Shown one piece after another: positions 1-9,143 of a DNA stretch of 64,000 nucleotides. Numbering within the stretch: position 1 is the stretch's first letter; the number at the start of each line of letters is the position of its first letter. The stretch is from an uncultured Aquimarina sp. (lineage in GTDB: Bacteria > Bacteroidota > Bacteroidia > Flavobacteriales > Flavobacteriaceae). The position numbers and the translations under genes were made by a program. The stretch spans positions 202,999 to 266,998 of the forward strand of contig CANNBP010000007.1 of assembly GCA_947502885.1 (NCBI GenBank), in the 5' to 3' direction. The notes below the pieces were generated by a model. It searched no databases. It saw only the letters and a list, made by a program, of their open reading frames with translations, and had not been told where the DNA came from.

Positions 1-1254
1 GTATTGTTTGATTTTTCTATATAATGTGCGTTCACTTATTCCTAATTCTTCTGCAGCGGCTTTTCGTTTCCCACGATGACGTTCTAATGATTTTTTAATT
101 AACTCAAGCTCTTTATGATGTAATGATAATGTTTCTTCTTCCTGAATCTCTTCTGCAAAATGGTATTTGTCTTCTTCTTTGGGTTGAACCGTATTTTGGG
201 TTGGTATTGTTAGTACTTCAGTAGTTACAGGTTGTACTGGTTCTTCAAGAATTTCTTCCTCTTCCTTTTTTTGGTAAATTTTTTGAATGAGCCCTTCATT
301 ATCTTTTTGTACCTGTTGGGTGTTACCACTCTGCATAAGCTCAAGAGTCAATTTTTTTAGATCGTTAAGGTCACTTTTCATGTCAAAAAGAACTTTGTAT
401 AAAATCTCCCTTTCACTACTAAAATCACTGTCACTTTTCTTTTTTGAGATTACAGCTGGCAGATTATTTCCTATGTTAGGCAAATAACTATGTAAAGTAG
501 TTGTATTGATAGTTCTGTTTTGTTCAAGGACTGATATTTGCTCTGCAATGTTACGTAACTGTCTAATATTACCACTCCAATGATACTTCTCTAACAAGAC
601 TACGGCTTCATCACTTAATCTAATAGTTGGCATTTTGTATTTAGTAGCAAAGTCAGAAGCAAACTTTCTAAATAATAGATGTATATCGTCTTTTCTATCT
701 CTTAAAGGGGGAAGTAGAATTTCAACAGTACTTAAACGATAATATAGGTCTTCTCTAAATTTTTCTTTTTTGATAGCTTCAAACATATTGACATTTGTTG
801 CAGCTACTATACGAACATCTGTTTTTTGAACTTTTGAAGAGCCTACTTTAATAAATTCACCGTTTTCTAATACTCGTAAAAGTCGTACTTGTGTGGTCAA
901 TGGTAATTCTCCTACTTCATCCAGAAAAATAGTTCCTCCATCGGCTACTTCAAAATAGCCATTTCGAGTTTGTGTTGCGCCCGTAAAAGCTCCTTTTTCA
1001 TGCCCGAAAAGTTCACTGTCAATAGTCCCTTCAGGGATAGCACCACAGTTTACTGCGATATATTTACCATGTTTTCTGTGAGACAGTGAGTGTATTATTT
1101 TAGGAATACTTTCTTTACCTACTCCACTTTCTCCGGTAACCAAAACCGAAATATCAGTAGGAGCAACCTGTATAGCTTTTTCTACCGAACGGTTTAGTTT
1201 TGGATCATTACCTATGATCCCGAATCGTTGTTTTGTAGCTTGAACTGATTCCAT
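1..1254 (-). CDS. Sigma-54 interacting transcriptional activator (3' end off window)
   Basis: The frame opens at ATG 1254 and runs 418 codons to the window edge without a stop. It begins almost directly with the sigma-54 AAA+ activator domain: Walker A GESGVGKE, the sigma-54 contact loop GAFTGA, Walker B GGTIFLDEVGEL and the arginine-rich YYRLSTVEILLPPLRDR segment. A Glu/Gln-rich linker follows, then a Fis-type helix-turn-helix (HHKELELIKKSLERHRGKRKAAAEELGISERTLYRKIKQY) that reaches the edge, so only the last residues can be missing. No receiver, GAF or PAS domain precedes the AAA+ module. Family knowledge says such proteins drive ATP-dependent open-complex formation at RpoN promoters; the targets cannot be read here. 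It lies 43 bp downstream of miaB on the same strand and may be co-transcribed with it. Confidence 0.9.
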   Translation of the reverse strand, partial: MESVQATKQRFGIIGNDPKLNRSVEKAIQVAPTDISVLVTGESGVGKESIPKIIHSLSHRKHGKYIAVNCGAIPEGTIDSELFGHEKGAFTGATQTRNGYFEVADGGTIFLDEVGELPLTTQVRLLRVLENGEFIKVGSSKVQKTDVRIVAATNVNMFEAIKKEKFREDLYYRLSTVEILLPPLRDRKDDIHLLFRKFASDFATKYKMPTIRLSDEAVVLLEKYHWSGNIRQLRNIAEQISVLEQNRTINTTTLHSYLPNIGNNLPAVISKKKSDSDFSSEREILYKVLFDMKSDLNDLKKLTLELMQSGNTQQVQKDNEGLIQKIYQKKEEEEILEEPVQPVTTEVLTIPTQNTVQPKEEDKYHFAEEIQEEETLSLHHKELELIKKSLERHRGKRKAAAEELGISERTLYRKIKQY

Positions 1255-1297
1255 AGTATTATACTCTTATTCTTAAGTTTGTTAAGTTGTGTTTAGG

Positions 1298-2743
1298 TTA
1301 ATTGTTGTCTGAATATCCGATTGCTTCTCCAAGTAATGTAGCACTTGTACATTCATCAATACGAACCAAAACAAAGTCTCCTATTTTATAGTTTCCTTTT
1401 GGGAATATAGCCACAATATTCTTTGTAGTCCTTCCGCTCCAATGCTGATCAGATTTTTTAGATTCTTTTTCAATCAAGACTTCAAAAGTTTCACCTATAT
1501 AAGATTGATGCCTATAAGCACTATGACGACGTTGTGTAGCAATAACCTCTGCAAGTCTTCTTTTTTTAGTTTCTTCGGGTACATCATCTTCTAGTTTACG
1601 TTCTGCAAGTGTTCCTGGTCTTTCAGAATATGCATACATGTAACCGTGTTCATACTTTACGTGTTCTAATAAAGATAGTGTATCTTGATGATCTTCTTCT
1701 GTTTCTGTAGGGAAACCAATAATCATGTCCTGAGTTATAGAACAGTCTGGAATTAGTTTTTTAATATCGTCTACTAATTCCATATACTCTTGTCTTGTAT
1801 GTAAACGATTCATTTCTTTTAGAATACGATCACTTCCACTTTGGATGGGCAAGTGTATATGTTTACAAATGTTTTTGTGATTTGCCATGATCTCAATAAC
1901 ATCCAATGTCATATCTTGAGGATTGGATGTAGAAAAACGAATACGTAATTTAGGATATTTTTTAGCGGTCATATCCAATAATTTGGCAAAGTTTACCGCT
2001 GTTGCTTTTTGAAAATCACTAGCTTTTTCAAAATCTTTTTTCAGACCGCCTCCATACCATAAATAACTATCAACATTTTGACCTAATAATGTGATTTCTT
2101 TATAGTTTTGATTTACTAAACTTTCTATTTCTTCAAGAATACTTTGTGGGTCTCGACTACGTTCTCTACCTCTAGTAAAAGGAACAACGCAAAAAGTACA
2201 CATGTTATCACATCCTCGGGTAATAGAAACAAAAGCAGATACACCATTACTTTGTAGTCTAATAGGAGAAATATCACCATATGTTTCTTCTTTGGATAAT
2301 ACTACGTTGACAGCATTTCGACCAGCATCAACTTCTTCGATAAGATTTGGTAAATCCTTGTAAGCATCGGGGCCAACAACAAGATCAACTATTTTTTCTT
2401 CTTCGAGAAATTTACTTTTGAGTCTTTCTGCCATACATCCAAGAACACCAACTTTCATCTTAGGATTAACTTTCTTAACAGCATTGTATTTTTCTAGTCT
2501 TTTCCTAACCGTTAATTCGGCTTTTTCTCGAATAGAACATGTGTTTACTAATACTAGATCAGCATCTTCAAGATTTTGAGTAGTGTTAAAACCTTCTTTA
2601 GAAAGAATGGAAGCAACAATTTCGCTATCACTAAAATTCATTTGGCAACCATAACTTTCTATAAAAAGTTTACGGTTGTTTTGTTTGTTTTGTTCAAGAG
2701 CAAGTGCCTGTCCTTGCATGTTTTCATCAATAATCTTCTCCAT
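1298..2743 (-). CDS. miaB: tRNA-2-methylthio-N6-dimethylallyladenosine synthase MiaB
   Basis: A 481-aa radical-SAM methylthiotransferase that adds the 2-methylthio group to i6A37 of tRNAs reading UNN codons. The N-terminal UPF0004 domain shows the three cluster-binding cysteines (GCQMNFSDSE, VNTCSIREKAE, VGVLGCMAERL). The radical SAM motif CxxxCxxC appears as GCDNMCTFC, and a C-terminal TRAM region follows. The frame stays open back to ATG 2812, but a well-formed Bacteroidota promoter lies inside that extension (2782-2813), so the start at 2743 (MEKIIDEN) is preferred; it also matches the usual length of the family. The sigma-54 activator gene follows 43 bp downstream. Confidence 0.95.
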   Translation of the reverse strand: MEKIIDENMQGQALALEQNKQNNRKLFIESYGCQMNFSDSEIVASILSKEGFNTTQNLEDADLVLVNTCSIREKAELTVRKRLEKYNAVKKVNPKMKVGVLGCMAERLKSKFLEEEKIVDLVVGPDAYKDLPNLIEEVDAGRNAVNVVLSKEETYGDISPIRLQSNGVSAFVSITRGCDNMCTFCVVPFTRGRERSRDPQSILEEIESLVNQNYKEITLLGQNVDSYLWYGGGLKKDFEKASDFQKATAVNFAKLLDMTAKKYPKLRIRFSTSNPQDMTLDVIEIMANHKNICKHIHLPIQSGSDRILKEMNRLHTRQEYMELVDDIKKLIPDCSITQDMIIGFPTETEEDHQDTLSLLEHVKYEHGYMYAYSERPGTLAERKLEDDVPEETKKRRLAEVIATQRRHSAYRHQSYIGETFEVLIEKESKKSDQHWSGRTTKNIVAIFPKGNYKIGDFVLVRIDECTSATLLGEAIGYSDNN

Positions 2744-2781
2744 ATAAAATAATTCCTTATCGAATGAGGTCAAATAGTATG

Positions 2782-2813
2782 CAAAGATACTTTTAAATAC
2801 CATTTGTGACAAA
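2782..2813 (-). promoter_or_regulatory. Bacteroidota-type promoter of miaB
   Basis: Read on the minus strand, TTTG (2813-2810) is followed after 20 bp by TATCTTTG (2789-2782). This matches the -33 TTTG / -7 TAnnTTTG consensus of the primary sigma factor of Bacteroidota. Transcription would start about 2775, leaving a leader of some 30 nt before ATG 2743, and it excludes the more distal ATG at 2812. Confidence 0.7.
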
Positions 2814-2966
2814 GTGGCAGGAGATTATTTTTAAAAACTCTTAATTTGAGTGATTTTTAAGAGTAAATTTTCTGATTGTTGTTAAGTTCTTTTTTTGCTG
2901 TATGTGGTAGGTTATGTGTTTTTGTGGGTTTAATTATGATCTTAGGATTATTAAAATGAAAAAATC

Positions 2967-2974
2967 TATATTTG
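2967..2974 (+). promoter_or_regulatory. Candidate -7 box upstream of membrane protein gene
   Basis: TATATTTG is an exact TAnnTTTG -7 element 28 bp upstream of ATG 3003. No clear TTTG is seen at the matching -33 distance, so only the -7 half is supported. Confidence 0.45.
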
Positions 2975-3002
2975 ACCATATTCTAACCAGAAATATAAGT
3001 TT

Positions 3003-3785
3003 ATGACATCAAATCAACTTTTTGAAAAAATAGAAAACAGTTCACCTATAGATTTTGGAGATATTTTTAGTAAAAGCATAGAACTTTTTAAAAAAGTATG
3101 GGTGCAAGGCTTTGTGCATTTGTTGATTTCTTTTGCTGTAATGATACCTTTGTTATTGATACTTTATATTCCTTTATTTGCGGTTATTGGTGTTACGGGA
3201 CTAGAAAGTGGTTTTAAAGATTATGCTCCTCCAAGCGAAGAGCTTTCTATAGGATTGATTCTATTGTATGTTGTATTAGCTATACTAATCTCAATGGTAG
3301 CGGGAGCATTACAATTTGGTATTACAGCACATTTTTATAGAGTATGTCGACAAGTTGATTTAGGGTTTTCAGAGAATTCATCGTATTTCATGTTTCTTAA
3401 AGGTAAATATTTAGGTAAAATAATCACTTTATCTATTGCAATATTCGGTATTTCCATTTTGGCAATGTTGTTATGTTATTTACCATTATTATATGTAATG
3501 GTTCCATTACAATTACTGGGAGTGATATTTGCTTTTAACCCTGATGTAAGTGTTTCTGATTTAGTAAAGGCAAGTTTTAAATTAGGAAATAAAATTTGGT
3601 TGATTGCTTTTGGATTAATATTTATTGCTTCTATCTTGTCTCAACTAGTAGGGATGGTTTTATGTTTTATAGGTGTCTTTTTTACAGCATCTTTTATTTA
3701 TTTACCCATCTATTTTATGTATAAAGATACTATTGGTTTTGAAGATGGAGAAGCGCAAACGTCAAATACATTATTTGTAGAATAA
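3003..3785 (+). CDS. Polytopic inner-membrane protein of unknown function
   Basis: 260 aa. After a roughly 30-residue cytoplasmic-looking N-terminus with FGDIFSKSIELFKKVW, about five or six strongly hydrophobic segments follow (near residues 35-60, 80-107, 135-160, 160-180, 195-235). This layout, a short amphipathic lead and then paired helices rich in Gly, Leu and Ile, is seen in many conserved flavobacterial membrane proteins. Some databases carry an uncertain beta-carotene monooxygenase label for them, which nothing here supports. No catalytic motif is visible. It stands alone between miaB (divergent) and topA (same strand) with its own -7 box. Confidence 0.8.
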   Translation: MTSNQLFEKIENSSPIDFGDIFSKSIELFKKVWVQGFVHLLISFAVMIPLLLILYIPLFAVIGVTGLESGFKDYAPPSEELSIGLILLYVVLAILISMVAGALQFGITAHFYRVCRQVDLGFSENSSYFMFLKGKYLGKIITLSIAIFGISILAMLLCYLPLLYVMVPLQLLGVIFAFNPDVSVSDLVKASFKLGNKIWLIAFGLIFIASILSQLVGMVLCFIGVFFTASFIYLPIYFMYKDTIGFEDGEAQTSNTLFVE

Positions 3786-3839
3786 TGTAGGAAATATCTG
3801 AGATAGCAGTTTTTTTTAACTAATTTTTGATAAAGAATC

Positions 3840-3867
3840 TTGATATCAAAAAATTGATATACTTTTG
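3840..3867 (+). promoter_or_regulatory. Candidate topA promoter
   Basis: TTG at 3840-3842 and TACTTTTG (TAnnTTTG) at 3860-3867 are separated by 17 bp. The predicted start of transcription near 3875 lies just upstream of ATG 3889, which supports that start over the in-frame ATG at 3865 inside the -7 box. Confidence 0.55.
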
Positions 3868-3888
3868 TTTTCTGAAATTATAAGGATT

Positions 3889-6408
3889 ATGGCTAAGAAT
3901 TTAGTGATTGTTGAGTCACCGGCTAAGGCTAAAACAATAGAGAAATTTCTAGGAAAAGATTATGTGGTTGCATCAAGTTTTGGGCACATAGCAGATTTAC
4001 CTTCAAAAGAGCTAGGAGTTGATGTTGACGGGGATTTTAAACCTAAATATATTGTTTCTAAGGATAAGAAAGATGTTGTTAAGAAACTAAAGGATTTATC
4101 GAGTAAAGCAGAGATGGTCTGGCTAGCAAGTGATGAGGATCGAGAAGGAGAAGCTATTGCTTGGCATTTGGCAGAAACACTTAAATTAGATAAAGAAAGA
4201 ACAAAGCGAATTGTTTTTCATGAAATAACTAAGAATGCTATTCTGAAGGCGATTGAAAATCCCAGAGCAATAGATTATAATCTTGTTAATGCACAACAAG
4301 CAAGAAGAGTTTTGGATCGCTTGGTAGGATATGAGTTGTCACCTGTACTTTGGCGTAAGGTAAAAGGAGGTTTATCTGCAGGTAGAGTGCAATCAGTTTC
4401 GGTTAGATTAATTGTTGAACGAGAGCGTGATATTTTAGGTTTTACACCAGAGGCTTCTTATAGGATCGATGCCGAGTTTTCTAATCAAGCAGGAAAGTCT
4501 TTTAAGGCAAAACTTCCAAAGAATTTTAGTACAAAAAAAGAAGCAGAATCTTTTTTACAACAAAATATTGGATCAGAATTCAAAGTTGCTGACCTTTCGG
4601 TAAAACCAGCTAAAAAATCTCCTGCTCCACCGTTTACAACGTCGACTTTACAACAAGAGGCTTCTCGAAAATTATATTTTTCAGTAAGTAAAACAATGAC
4701 CATGGCGCAACGTTTGTACGAAGCAGGTTTGATTACATACATGAGAACCGATAGTGTTAATTTATCTACAGAGGCTCAAAATGGAGCTAAAGCAGAAATT
4801 GACTCAGCCTATGGTAACGAGTATAGCAATCCAAGACAATATAAAGGAAAAACAAAAGGAGCACAAGAAGCTCACGAAGCAATACGACCAACAGATTTTT
4901 CAAAACATACTATACAAGGAGATTATGATCAACAAAGATTGTATGAGTTGATTTGGAAACGTGCAATTGCTTCGCAAATGAGTGACGCTAGATTAGAAAG
5001 AACCAATGTTAAGATAGAAGCCAATACACACACAAATCAATTTACTGCAAATGGAGAGGTGATAAAGTTTGAAGGGTTTCTAAAAGTATATTTAGAAGGT
5101 AGTGATGATGAGGATGAAGAGCAAGAAGGAATTCTTCCTGCAATGAAAGTTCAAGAGTCTTTATATAACAAGTATATTACGGCAACAGAACGATTTACAA
5201 GGCCTCCAGGGCGATATACAGAAGCTTCTTTGGTGAAAAAGTTGGAAGAACTAGGTATTGGTCGTCCATCAACATATGCGCCAACAATTTCAACAATTCA
5301 GAATAGAAAATACATAGAGAAAGGAGCCAAAGAAGGAGAAGAGAGAGGTTATGTACATATGATTCTTTCTGAAGGCGAGGTAAAAGAGAAAAAGCTACTA
5401 GAGAAAGTTGGTAGTGATAAAGGAAAATTGATTCCAACAGATGTTGGAATGGTTGTAAATGATTTCTTGGTAAATCATTTTGCAACAATTCTTGATTACA
5501 ATTTTACAGCAAAGGTAGAGCAAGACTTTGATGAAATTGCAGAAGGTCAAGAAGATTGGACTCATATCATGAAAGAATTTTATCAAGAGTTTCATCCAAT
5601 AGTAGAGGATGTTGCGCAAAATGCAGAAAGAGAAGTTGGAGAGCGGATTTTAGGAGAGGATCCTGCAACAGGTAAGCCGGTTAGTGTACGATTGGGTAAG
5701 TTTGGAGCAATGGTGCAGATTGGTACGGCAGAGGATGAAGATAAGCCTAGATTTGCTAGTTTACCTCCAGGACAAACGCTAAGCAGTATAACTTTTGAAG
5801 AAGCAATGGAGTTGTTTCAGTTGCCAAAAGAGTTAGGAGAGTATAAAGGAGAAGTTATCGTTGCTAATAATGGACGTTTCGGTCCTTATGTTAAGTTTGG
5901 AAGTAAGTTTGTTTCTTTGGATAAAGGAGAAGATCCTTTAAGTACAACTTTGGATCGCGCTATCGAATTAATTGATGCAAAAGAAAAAGCTGACGCACCA
6001 ATATATACTTATGAAGATTTACCTGTTCAAAAAGGTACAGGTAGATTTGGCCCTTTTATAAAGTGGAATGGAATGTTTATTAATGTAAACAAAAAATATG
6101 ATTTTGATAATTTATCTGATCAGGATATTGTTACTTTAATAGAAGAGAAGAAGCAAAAAGAGATTGATAAGGTCATTCATAATTGGGAAGAAGAAGGTAT
6201 ACGAGTTGAAAAGGCTCGATGGGGTCGTAGTAATGTTATCAAGGGTAAAATTAAAATCGAATTACCAAAAACGGTTGATGCTGCTAAGCTTACGCTAGAA
6301 GAGGTGAAAGATATTATAGAGAAAAATGCGCCTAAGAAAAAAACAGCAGCAAAGAAAAAAACTACAGCCAAAAAGAAGACTACAAAAACAGCTACTAAAA
6401 AGAAATAA
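3889..6408 (+). CDS. topA: DNA topoisomerase I (type IA)
   Basis: 839 aa; relaxes negatively supercoiled DNA through a 5'-phosphotyrosine intermediate. It opens with the TOPRIM domain (KNLVIVESPAKAKTIEKFLG, then DEDREGEAIAWH with the Mg-binding acidic triad). The catalytic tyrosine is Tyr284 in GLITYMRTDSVNLS, followed by EAHEAIRPTD and the GIGRPSTYAPTI motif. The C-terminal third has glycine-rich repeats of the flavobacterial type (RFGPYVKFG, RFGPFIKWNG) where other bacteria have zinc ribbons. It ends in a Lys/Ala/Thr tail (AKKKTTAKKKTTKTATKKK), a likely nonspecific DNA-binding tail. The start at 3889 is preferred because the upstream ATG falls in the promoter. The arginase-like gene follows after 7 nt. 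Confidence 0.97.
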   Translation: MAKNLVIVESPAKAKTIEKFLGKDYVVASSFGHIADLPSKELGVDVDGDFKPKYIVSKDKKDVVKKLKDLSSKAEMVWLASDEDREGEAIAWHLAETLKLDKERTKRIVFHEITKNAILKAIENPRAIDYNLVNAQQARRVLDRLVGYELSPVLWRKVKGGLSAGRVQSVSVRLIVERERDILGFTPEASYRIDAEFSNQAGKSFKAKLPKNFSTKKEAESFLQQNIGSEFKVADLSVKPAKKSPAPPFTTSTLQQEASRKLYFSVSKTMTMAQRLYEAGLITYMRTDSVNLSTEAQNGAKAEIDSAYGNEYSNPRQYKGKTKGAQEAHEAIRPTDFSKHTIQGDYDQQRLYELIWKRAIASQMSDARLERTNVKIEANTHTNQFTANGEVIKFEGFLKVYLEGSDDEDEEQEGILPAMKVQESLYNKYITATERFTRPPGRYTEASLVKKLEELGIGRPSTYAPTISTIQNRKYIEKGAKEGEERGYVHMILSEGEVKEKKLLEKVGSDKGKLIPTDVGMVVNDFLVNHFATILDYNFTAKVEQDFDEIAEGQEDWTHIMKEFYQEFHPIVEDVAQNAEREVGERILGEDPATGKPVSVRLGKFGAMVQIGTAEDEDKPRFASLPPGQTLSSITFEEAMELFQLPKELGEYKGEVIVANNGRFGPYVKFGSKFVSLDKGEDPLSTTLDRAIELIDAKEKADAPIYTYEDLPVQKGTGRFGPFIKWNGMFINVNKKYDFDNLSDQDIVTLIEEKKQKEIDKVIHNWEEEGIRVEKARWGRSNVIKGKIKIELPKTVDAAKLTLEEVKDIIEKNAPKKKTAAKKKTTAKKKTTKTATKKK

Positions 6409-6415
6409 TTAATCT

Positions 6416-7579
6416 ATGTCTTTTGAATTTCTAGAGCCTGTAAGTGATATTGTAGCAGCTCACGCCAAATTGCTGTCAGAAAATGCGTTGGGTGGGCAAA
6501 TAGGGATTCATACTGCAGAAAGCGGAGTTCCTAGTTTAGAAAAAGTCGATATTGCAATTCTAGGTGTTTGCGAAAATAGAAATGATATAGACTTTCTTGG
6601 AGAAACCCTTGGTTTTGATACGATTCGTAAATCTTTGTATGAGCTTTATCCAGGTAACTGGAGTGCGAGAATCGTAGATTTGGGAGATATTAAACCCGGT
6701 AATGAGGTTAGTGATACTTACTATCTCGTTCAAGAGGTACTTTCTATATTGTTGCAAAAAAATTGCATTCCTATAATTTTAGGAGGGAGTCAAGACATTG
6801 TGTATGCTCAATATCGATCTTTTGATATATTAGAGCGAATGGTGAACTTGGTTAATGTGGATAGCAAGTTTGATTTAGGAGATTCTTCTAAGCCTATAAC
6901 CAATAAATCATTTGTAGGAAAAGTAATTGTTGAGCAACCTTATAATTTATTTAATTATAGTAATATTGGGTATCAAACCTATTTTAATGCACAAGAAGAA
7001 ATTGATCTTATCGAAAAATTGTATTTTGACGCCTATCGTTTAGGAGAAGTTATTTCTGATGTGACCGTGGTTGAGCCTATTATGAGAGATGCAGATATTG
7101 TTGCTGTAGATCTAGGGGCTATTAATTCGGTTAGTTTAAATGGACTTGTTACATCTCCTAATGGTTTTGATGGAAGAGAAATATGTGCTATCTCAAGATA
7201 TGCAGGGATAAGTGATAAAGTAAAGAGCTTCGGAATTTATGAATTTAAGAATTTTAAAAATGAAGAAGTGGCATCCTTACTAATCGCTCAAATGATCTGG
7301 TATTTTATTGAAGGTGTTAATTATCGATCTAATGAGCTTAATGTAAAGAATCTACATAGTACAATGCATTATAACGTTCCTGTCGAAGACGAAATATTGT
7401 CGTTTTATAAGAGCGCAAAAACCGGAAGATGGTGGATAGAAATACCATTTATTTCATCTGGAAATAATAAATTGAAAAGACATACGTTATTACCTTGCAC
7501 GTACAATGATTATGAAAGCGCTTGTAATCAAGTTATACCTGAAAGATGGTATAAGGCAAAACAAAAAAACGAAGTTTAA
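6416..7579 (+). CDS. Arginase-fold (ureohydrolase-like) protein, metal ligands degenerate
   Basis: 387 aa, aligned by eye with the arginase/agmatinase/formimidoylglutamase family: VDIAILGVCENRND, PIILGGSQDIVYAQYRSFD, LVNVDSKFDLGD, DADIVAVDLGAINS. In active family members these positions read GGDH, DxHxD and SxDxDxxDP and hold the binuclear Mn2+ site. Here GGDH is GGSQ, DAHxD is DSKFD, and the last motif keeps one Asp with no DP. Most metal ligands are therefore missing and ureohydrolase activity is unlikely. It follows topA by 7 nt and precedes gldK by 110 bp. From memory this neighbourhood is conserved in flavobacteria, which suggests a role tied to gliding/T9SS or a structural use of the fold (inference). 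Confidence 0.8.
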   Translation: MSFEFLEPVSDIVAAHAKLLSENALGGQIGIHTAESGVPSLEKVDIAILGVCENRNDIDFLGETLGFDTIRKSLYELYPGNWSARIVDLGDIKPGNEVSDTYYLVQEVLSILLQKNCIPIILGGSQDIVYAQYRSFDILERMVNLVNVDSKFDLGDSSKPITNKSFVGKVIVEQPYNLFNYSNIGYQTYFNAQEEIDLIEKLYFDAYRLGEVISDVTVVEPIMRDADIVAVDLGAINSVSLNGLVTSPNGFDGREICAISRYAGISDKVKSFGIYEFKNFKNEEVASLLIAQMIWYFIEGVNYRSNELNVKNLHSTMHYNVPVEDEILSFYKSAKTGRWWIEIPFISSGNNKLKRHTLLPCTYNDYESACNQVIPERWYKAKQKNEV

Positions 7580-7689
7580 CATTTTTATTGGGTAGATTTA
7601 AGGTTTTTTTTTGAAAAAAATTGTTTTTTTCAAAATAAATAAATAGGTTTACGTCCTTAAATCTAGAAGATCTTAACCTAAAACAAGTT

Positions 7690-9063
7690 ATGAAGAAATT
7701 TGTATCACTCTTTGCTATTTTAGCAATGCTCTATAGTTGTGGTGGAGGAAACCGTGGAGAGCTAATAGGAGCACAAGGAAAAAAATGGCACCCGCAGAAG
7801 CCTTATGGCATGGCCCTCATCCCCGGAGGATCATTCATTATGGGTAAGTCGGATGATGACAAAGCAGCAATTGCAAACGCACCCACTAAGATGGTAACTG
7901 TGCGTTCATTCTATATGGACGAAACAGAAATTACCAATAGTGAGTATAGGCAGTTTGTAAATTGGGTGCGAGATTCTACAGTTAGAGTTAAGTTGGCAAT
8001 TATGGCTGACGAATTAGGAAAAACACCTGGTGATGACGGAATTGGAGAATTTGCGTTCCTAGATGCTGATACCGAAGACATGTCTGTATATGAAAAATAT
8101 ATGTACGATAACTATAGTGGTATCGGAGAGACAGGGTATGAAGGTAGAAAACTAAATAAAGATATTGATATCGAGTGGGATGTTGAAGATTATCCAGATG
8201 AATTTTATGCTGAGGTAATGGATACAATGTATATTCCATTAGAAGAATCTTACAACGGACGCCGTACTTTAGATGTAAGTAAGTTTAAGTTTAGATTTAC
8301 TTGGATGGATATCCAAGCTGCAGCTAGAGCTAAAAAAGGTGGAAGAAAAGATTTCGTAAAAGAAGAAGTAATTGAAGTGTATCCTGATACTACTGTTTGG
8401 ATCAAGGATTTTAATTACTCATATAATGAGCCTATGCATAATGACTATTTTTGGCATAGTGCATATGACGATTATCCAGTAGTAGGTGTTTCTTGGGAAC
8501 AAGCTAAAGCATTTTGCCGTTGGAGAACCATTGAAAAGAACACTTTTCAGAAACAGAAGAAAAAAGAATTTGTAAATTATTTTAGACTTCCTACAGAGGC
8601 AGAATGGGAATATGCTGCTAGAGGTGGTTTAGAATCTGCTACGTATCCATGGGGAGGGCCTTATGCGTTAAACGATAGAGGGTGTTTCTTAGCAAACTTT
8701 AAACCTCTTAGAGGAAATTATGCGGCAGACAATTTCTTATACACAGTAGAAGCAAAAACATTTGACCCTAATGATTATAACCTGTATAATATGGCGGGTA
8801 ACGTATCAGAATGGGTACAATCATCATATGATCCTGCAGCTTACGAATATGTATCATCCATGAACCCCAATGTTAATGATGATGAGAATAAGCGTAAAGT
8901 AGTGCGTGGAGGATCTTGGAAAGACGTTGCTTATTTCCTACAGGTAAGCACGAGAGATTATGAATACGCAGATTCTGCAAGAAGTTATATTGGATTTAGA
9001 ACCGTACAGGACTATATGGGTACTGACGTGACTGGAGAAAATAATACGCAGAATCAGAAATAA
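7690..9063 (+). CDS. gldK: Gliding motility lipoprotein GldK (T9SS ring component)
   Basis: 457 aa. A signal peptide ends in a lipobox with acylated Cys17 (LYSCGGG). The rest is a formylglycine-generating-enzyme/sulfatase-modifying fold: GGSFIMGKSDDD, SFYMDETEITNSEYRQFVNW, GVSWEQAKAFCRWR, RLPTEAEWEYAARGG, YNMAGNVSEWV, KVVRGGSWKD. GldK forms the periplasmic ring with GldN beneath the outer membrane in the T9SS; FGE catalytic activity is not expected in this subfamily. It is first of gldKLMN, all on the same strand with gaps of 80, 52 and 19 bp. Confidence 0.97.
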   Translation: MKKFVSLFAILAMLYSCGGGNRGELIGAQGKKWHPQKPYGMALIPGGSFIMGKSDDDKAAIANAPTKMVTVRSFYMDETEITNSEYRQFVNWVRDSTVRVKLAIMADELGKTPGDDGIGEFAFLDADTEDMSVYEKYMYDNYSGIGETGYEGRKLNKDIDIEWDVEDYPDEFYAEVMDTMYIPLEESYNGRRTLDVSKFKFRFTWMDIQAAARAKKGGRKDFVKEEVIEVYPDTTVWIKDFNYSYNEPMHNDYFWHSAYDDYPVVGVSWEQAKAFCRWRTIEKNTFQKQKKKEFVNYFRLPTEAEWEYAARGGLESATYPWGGPYALNDRGCFLANFKPLRGNYAADNFLYTVEAKTFDPNDYNLYNMAGNVSEWVQSSYDPAAYEYVSSMNPNVNDDENKRKVVRGGSWKDVAYFLQVSTRDYEYADSARSYIGFRTVQDYMGTDVTGENNTQNQK

Positions 9064-9143
9064 GTCCCAAAATTATCTATCAACTAAATTACTAACCCTT
9101 TTTTTAAATTTTTTGATTTTAAAAAAACAAAACAAATTTTATT

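Noticed and set aside
7600..7650. An AT-only hairpin (TTTTGAAAAAAA/TTTTTTTCAAAA) before gldK as a terminator
   Set aside because: No G-C pairs in the core of the stem; low-complexity A and T runs form such pairings by chance in this genome.
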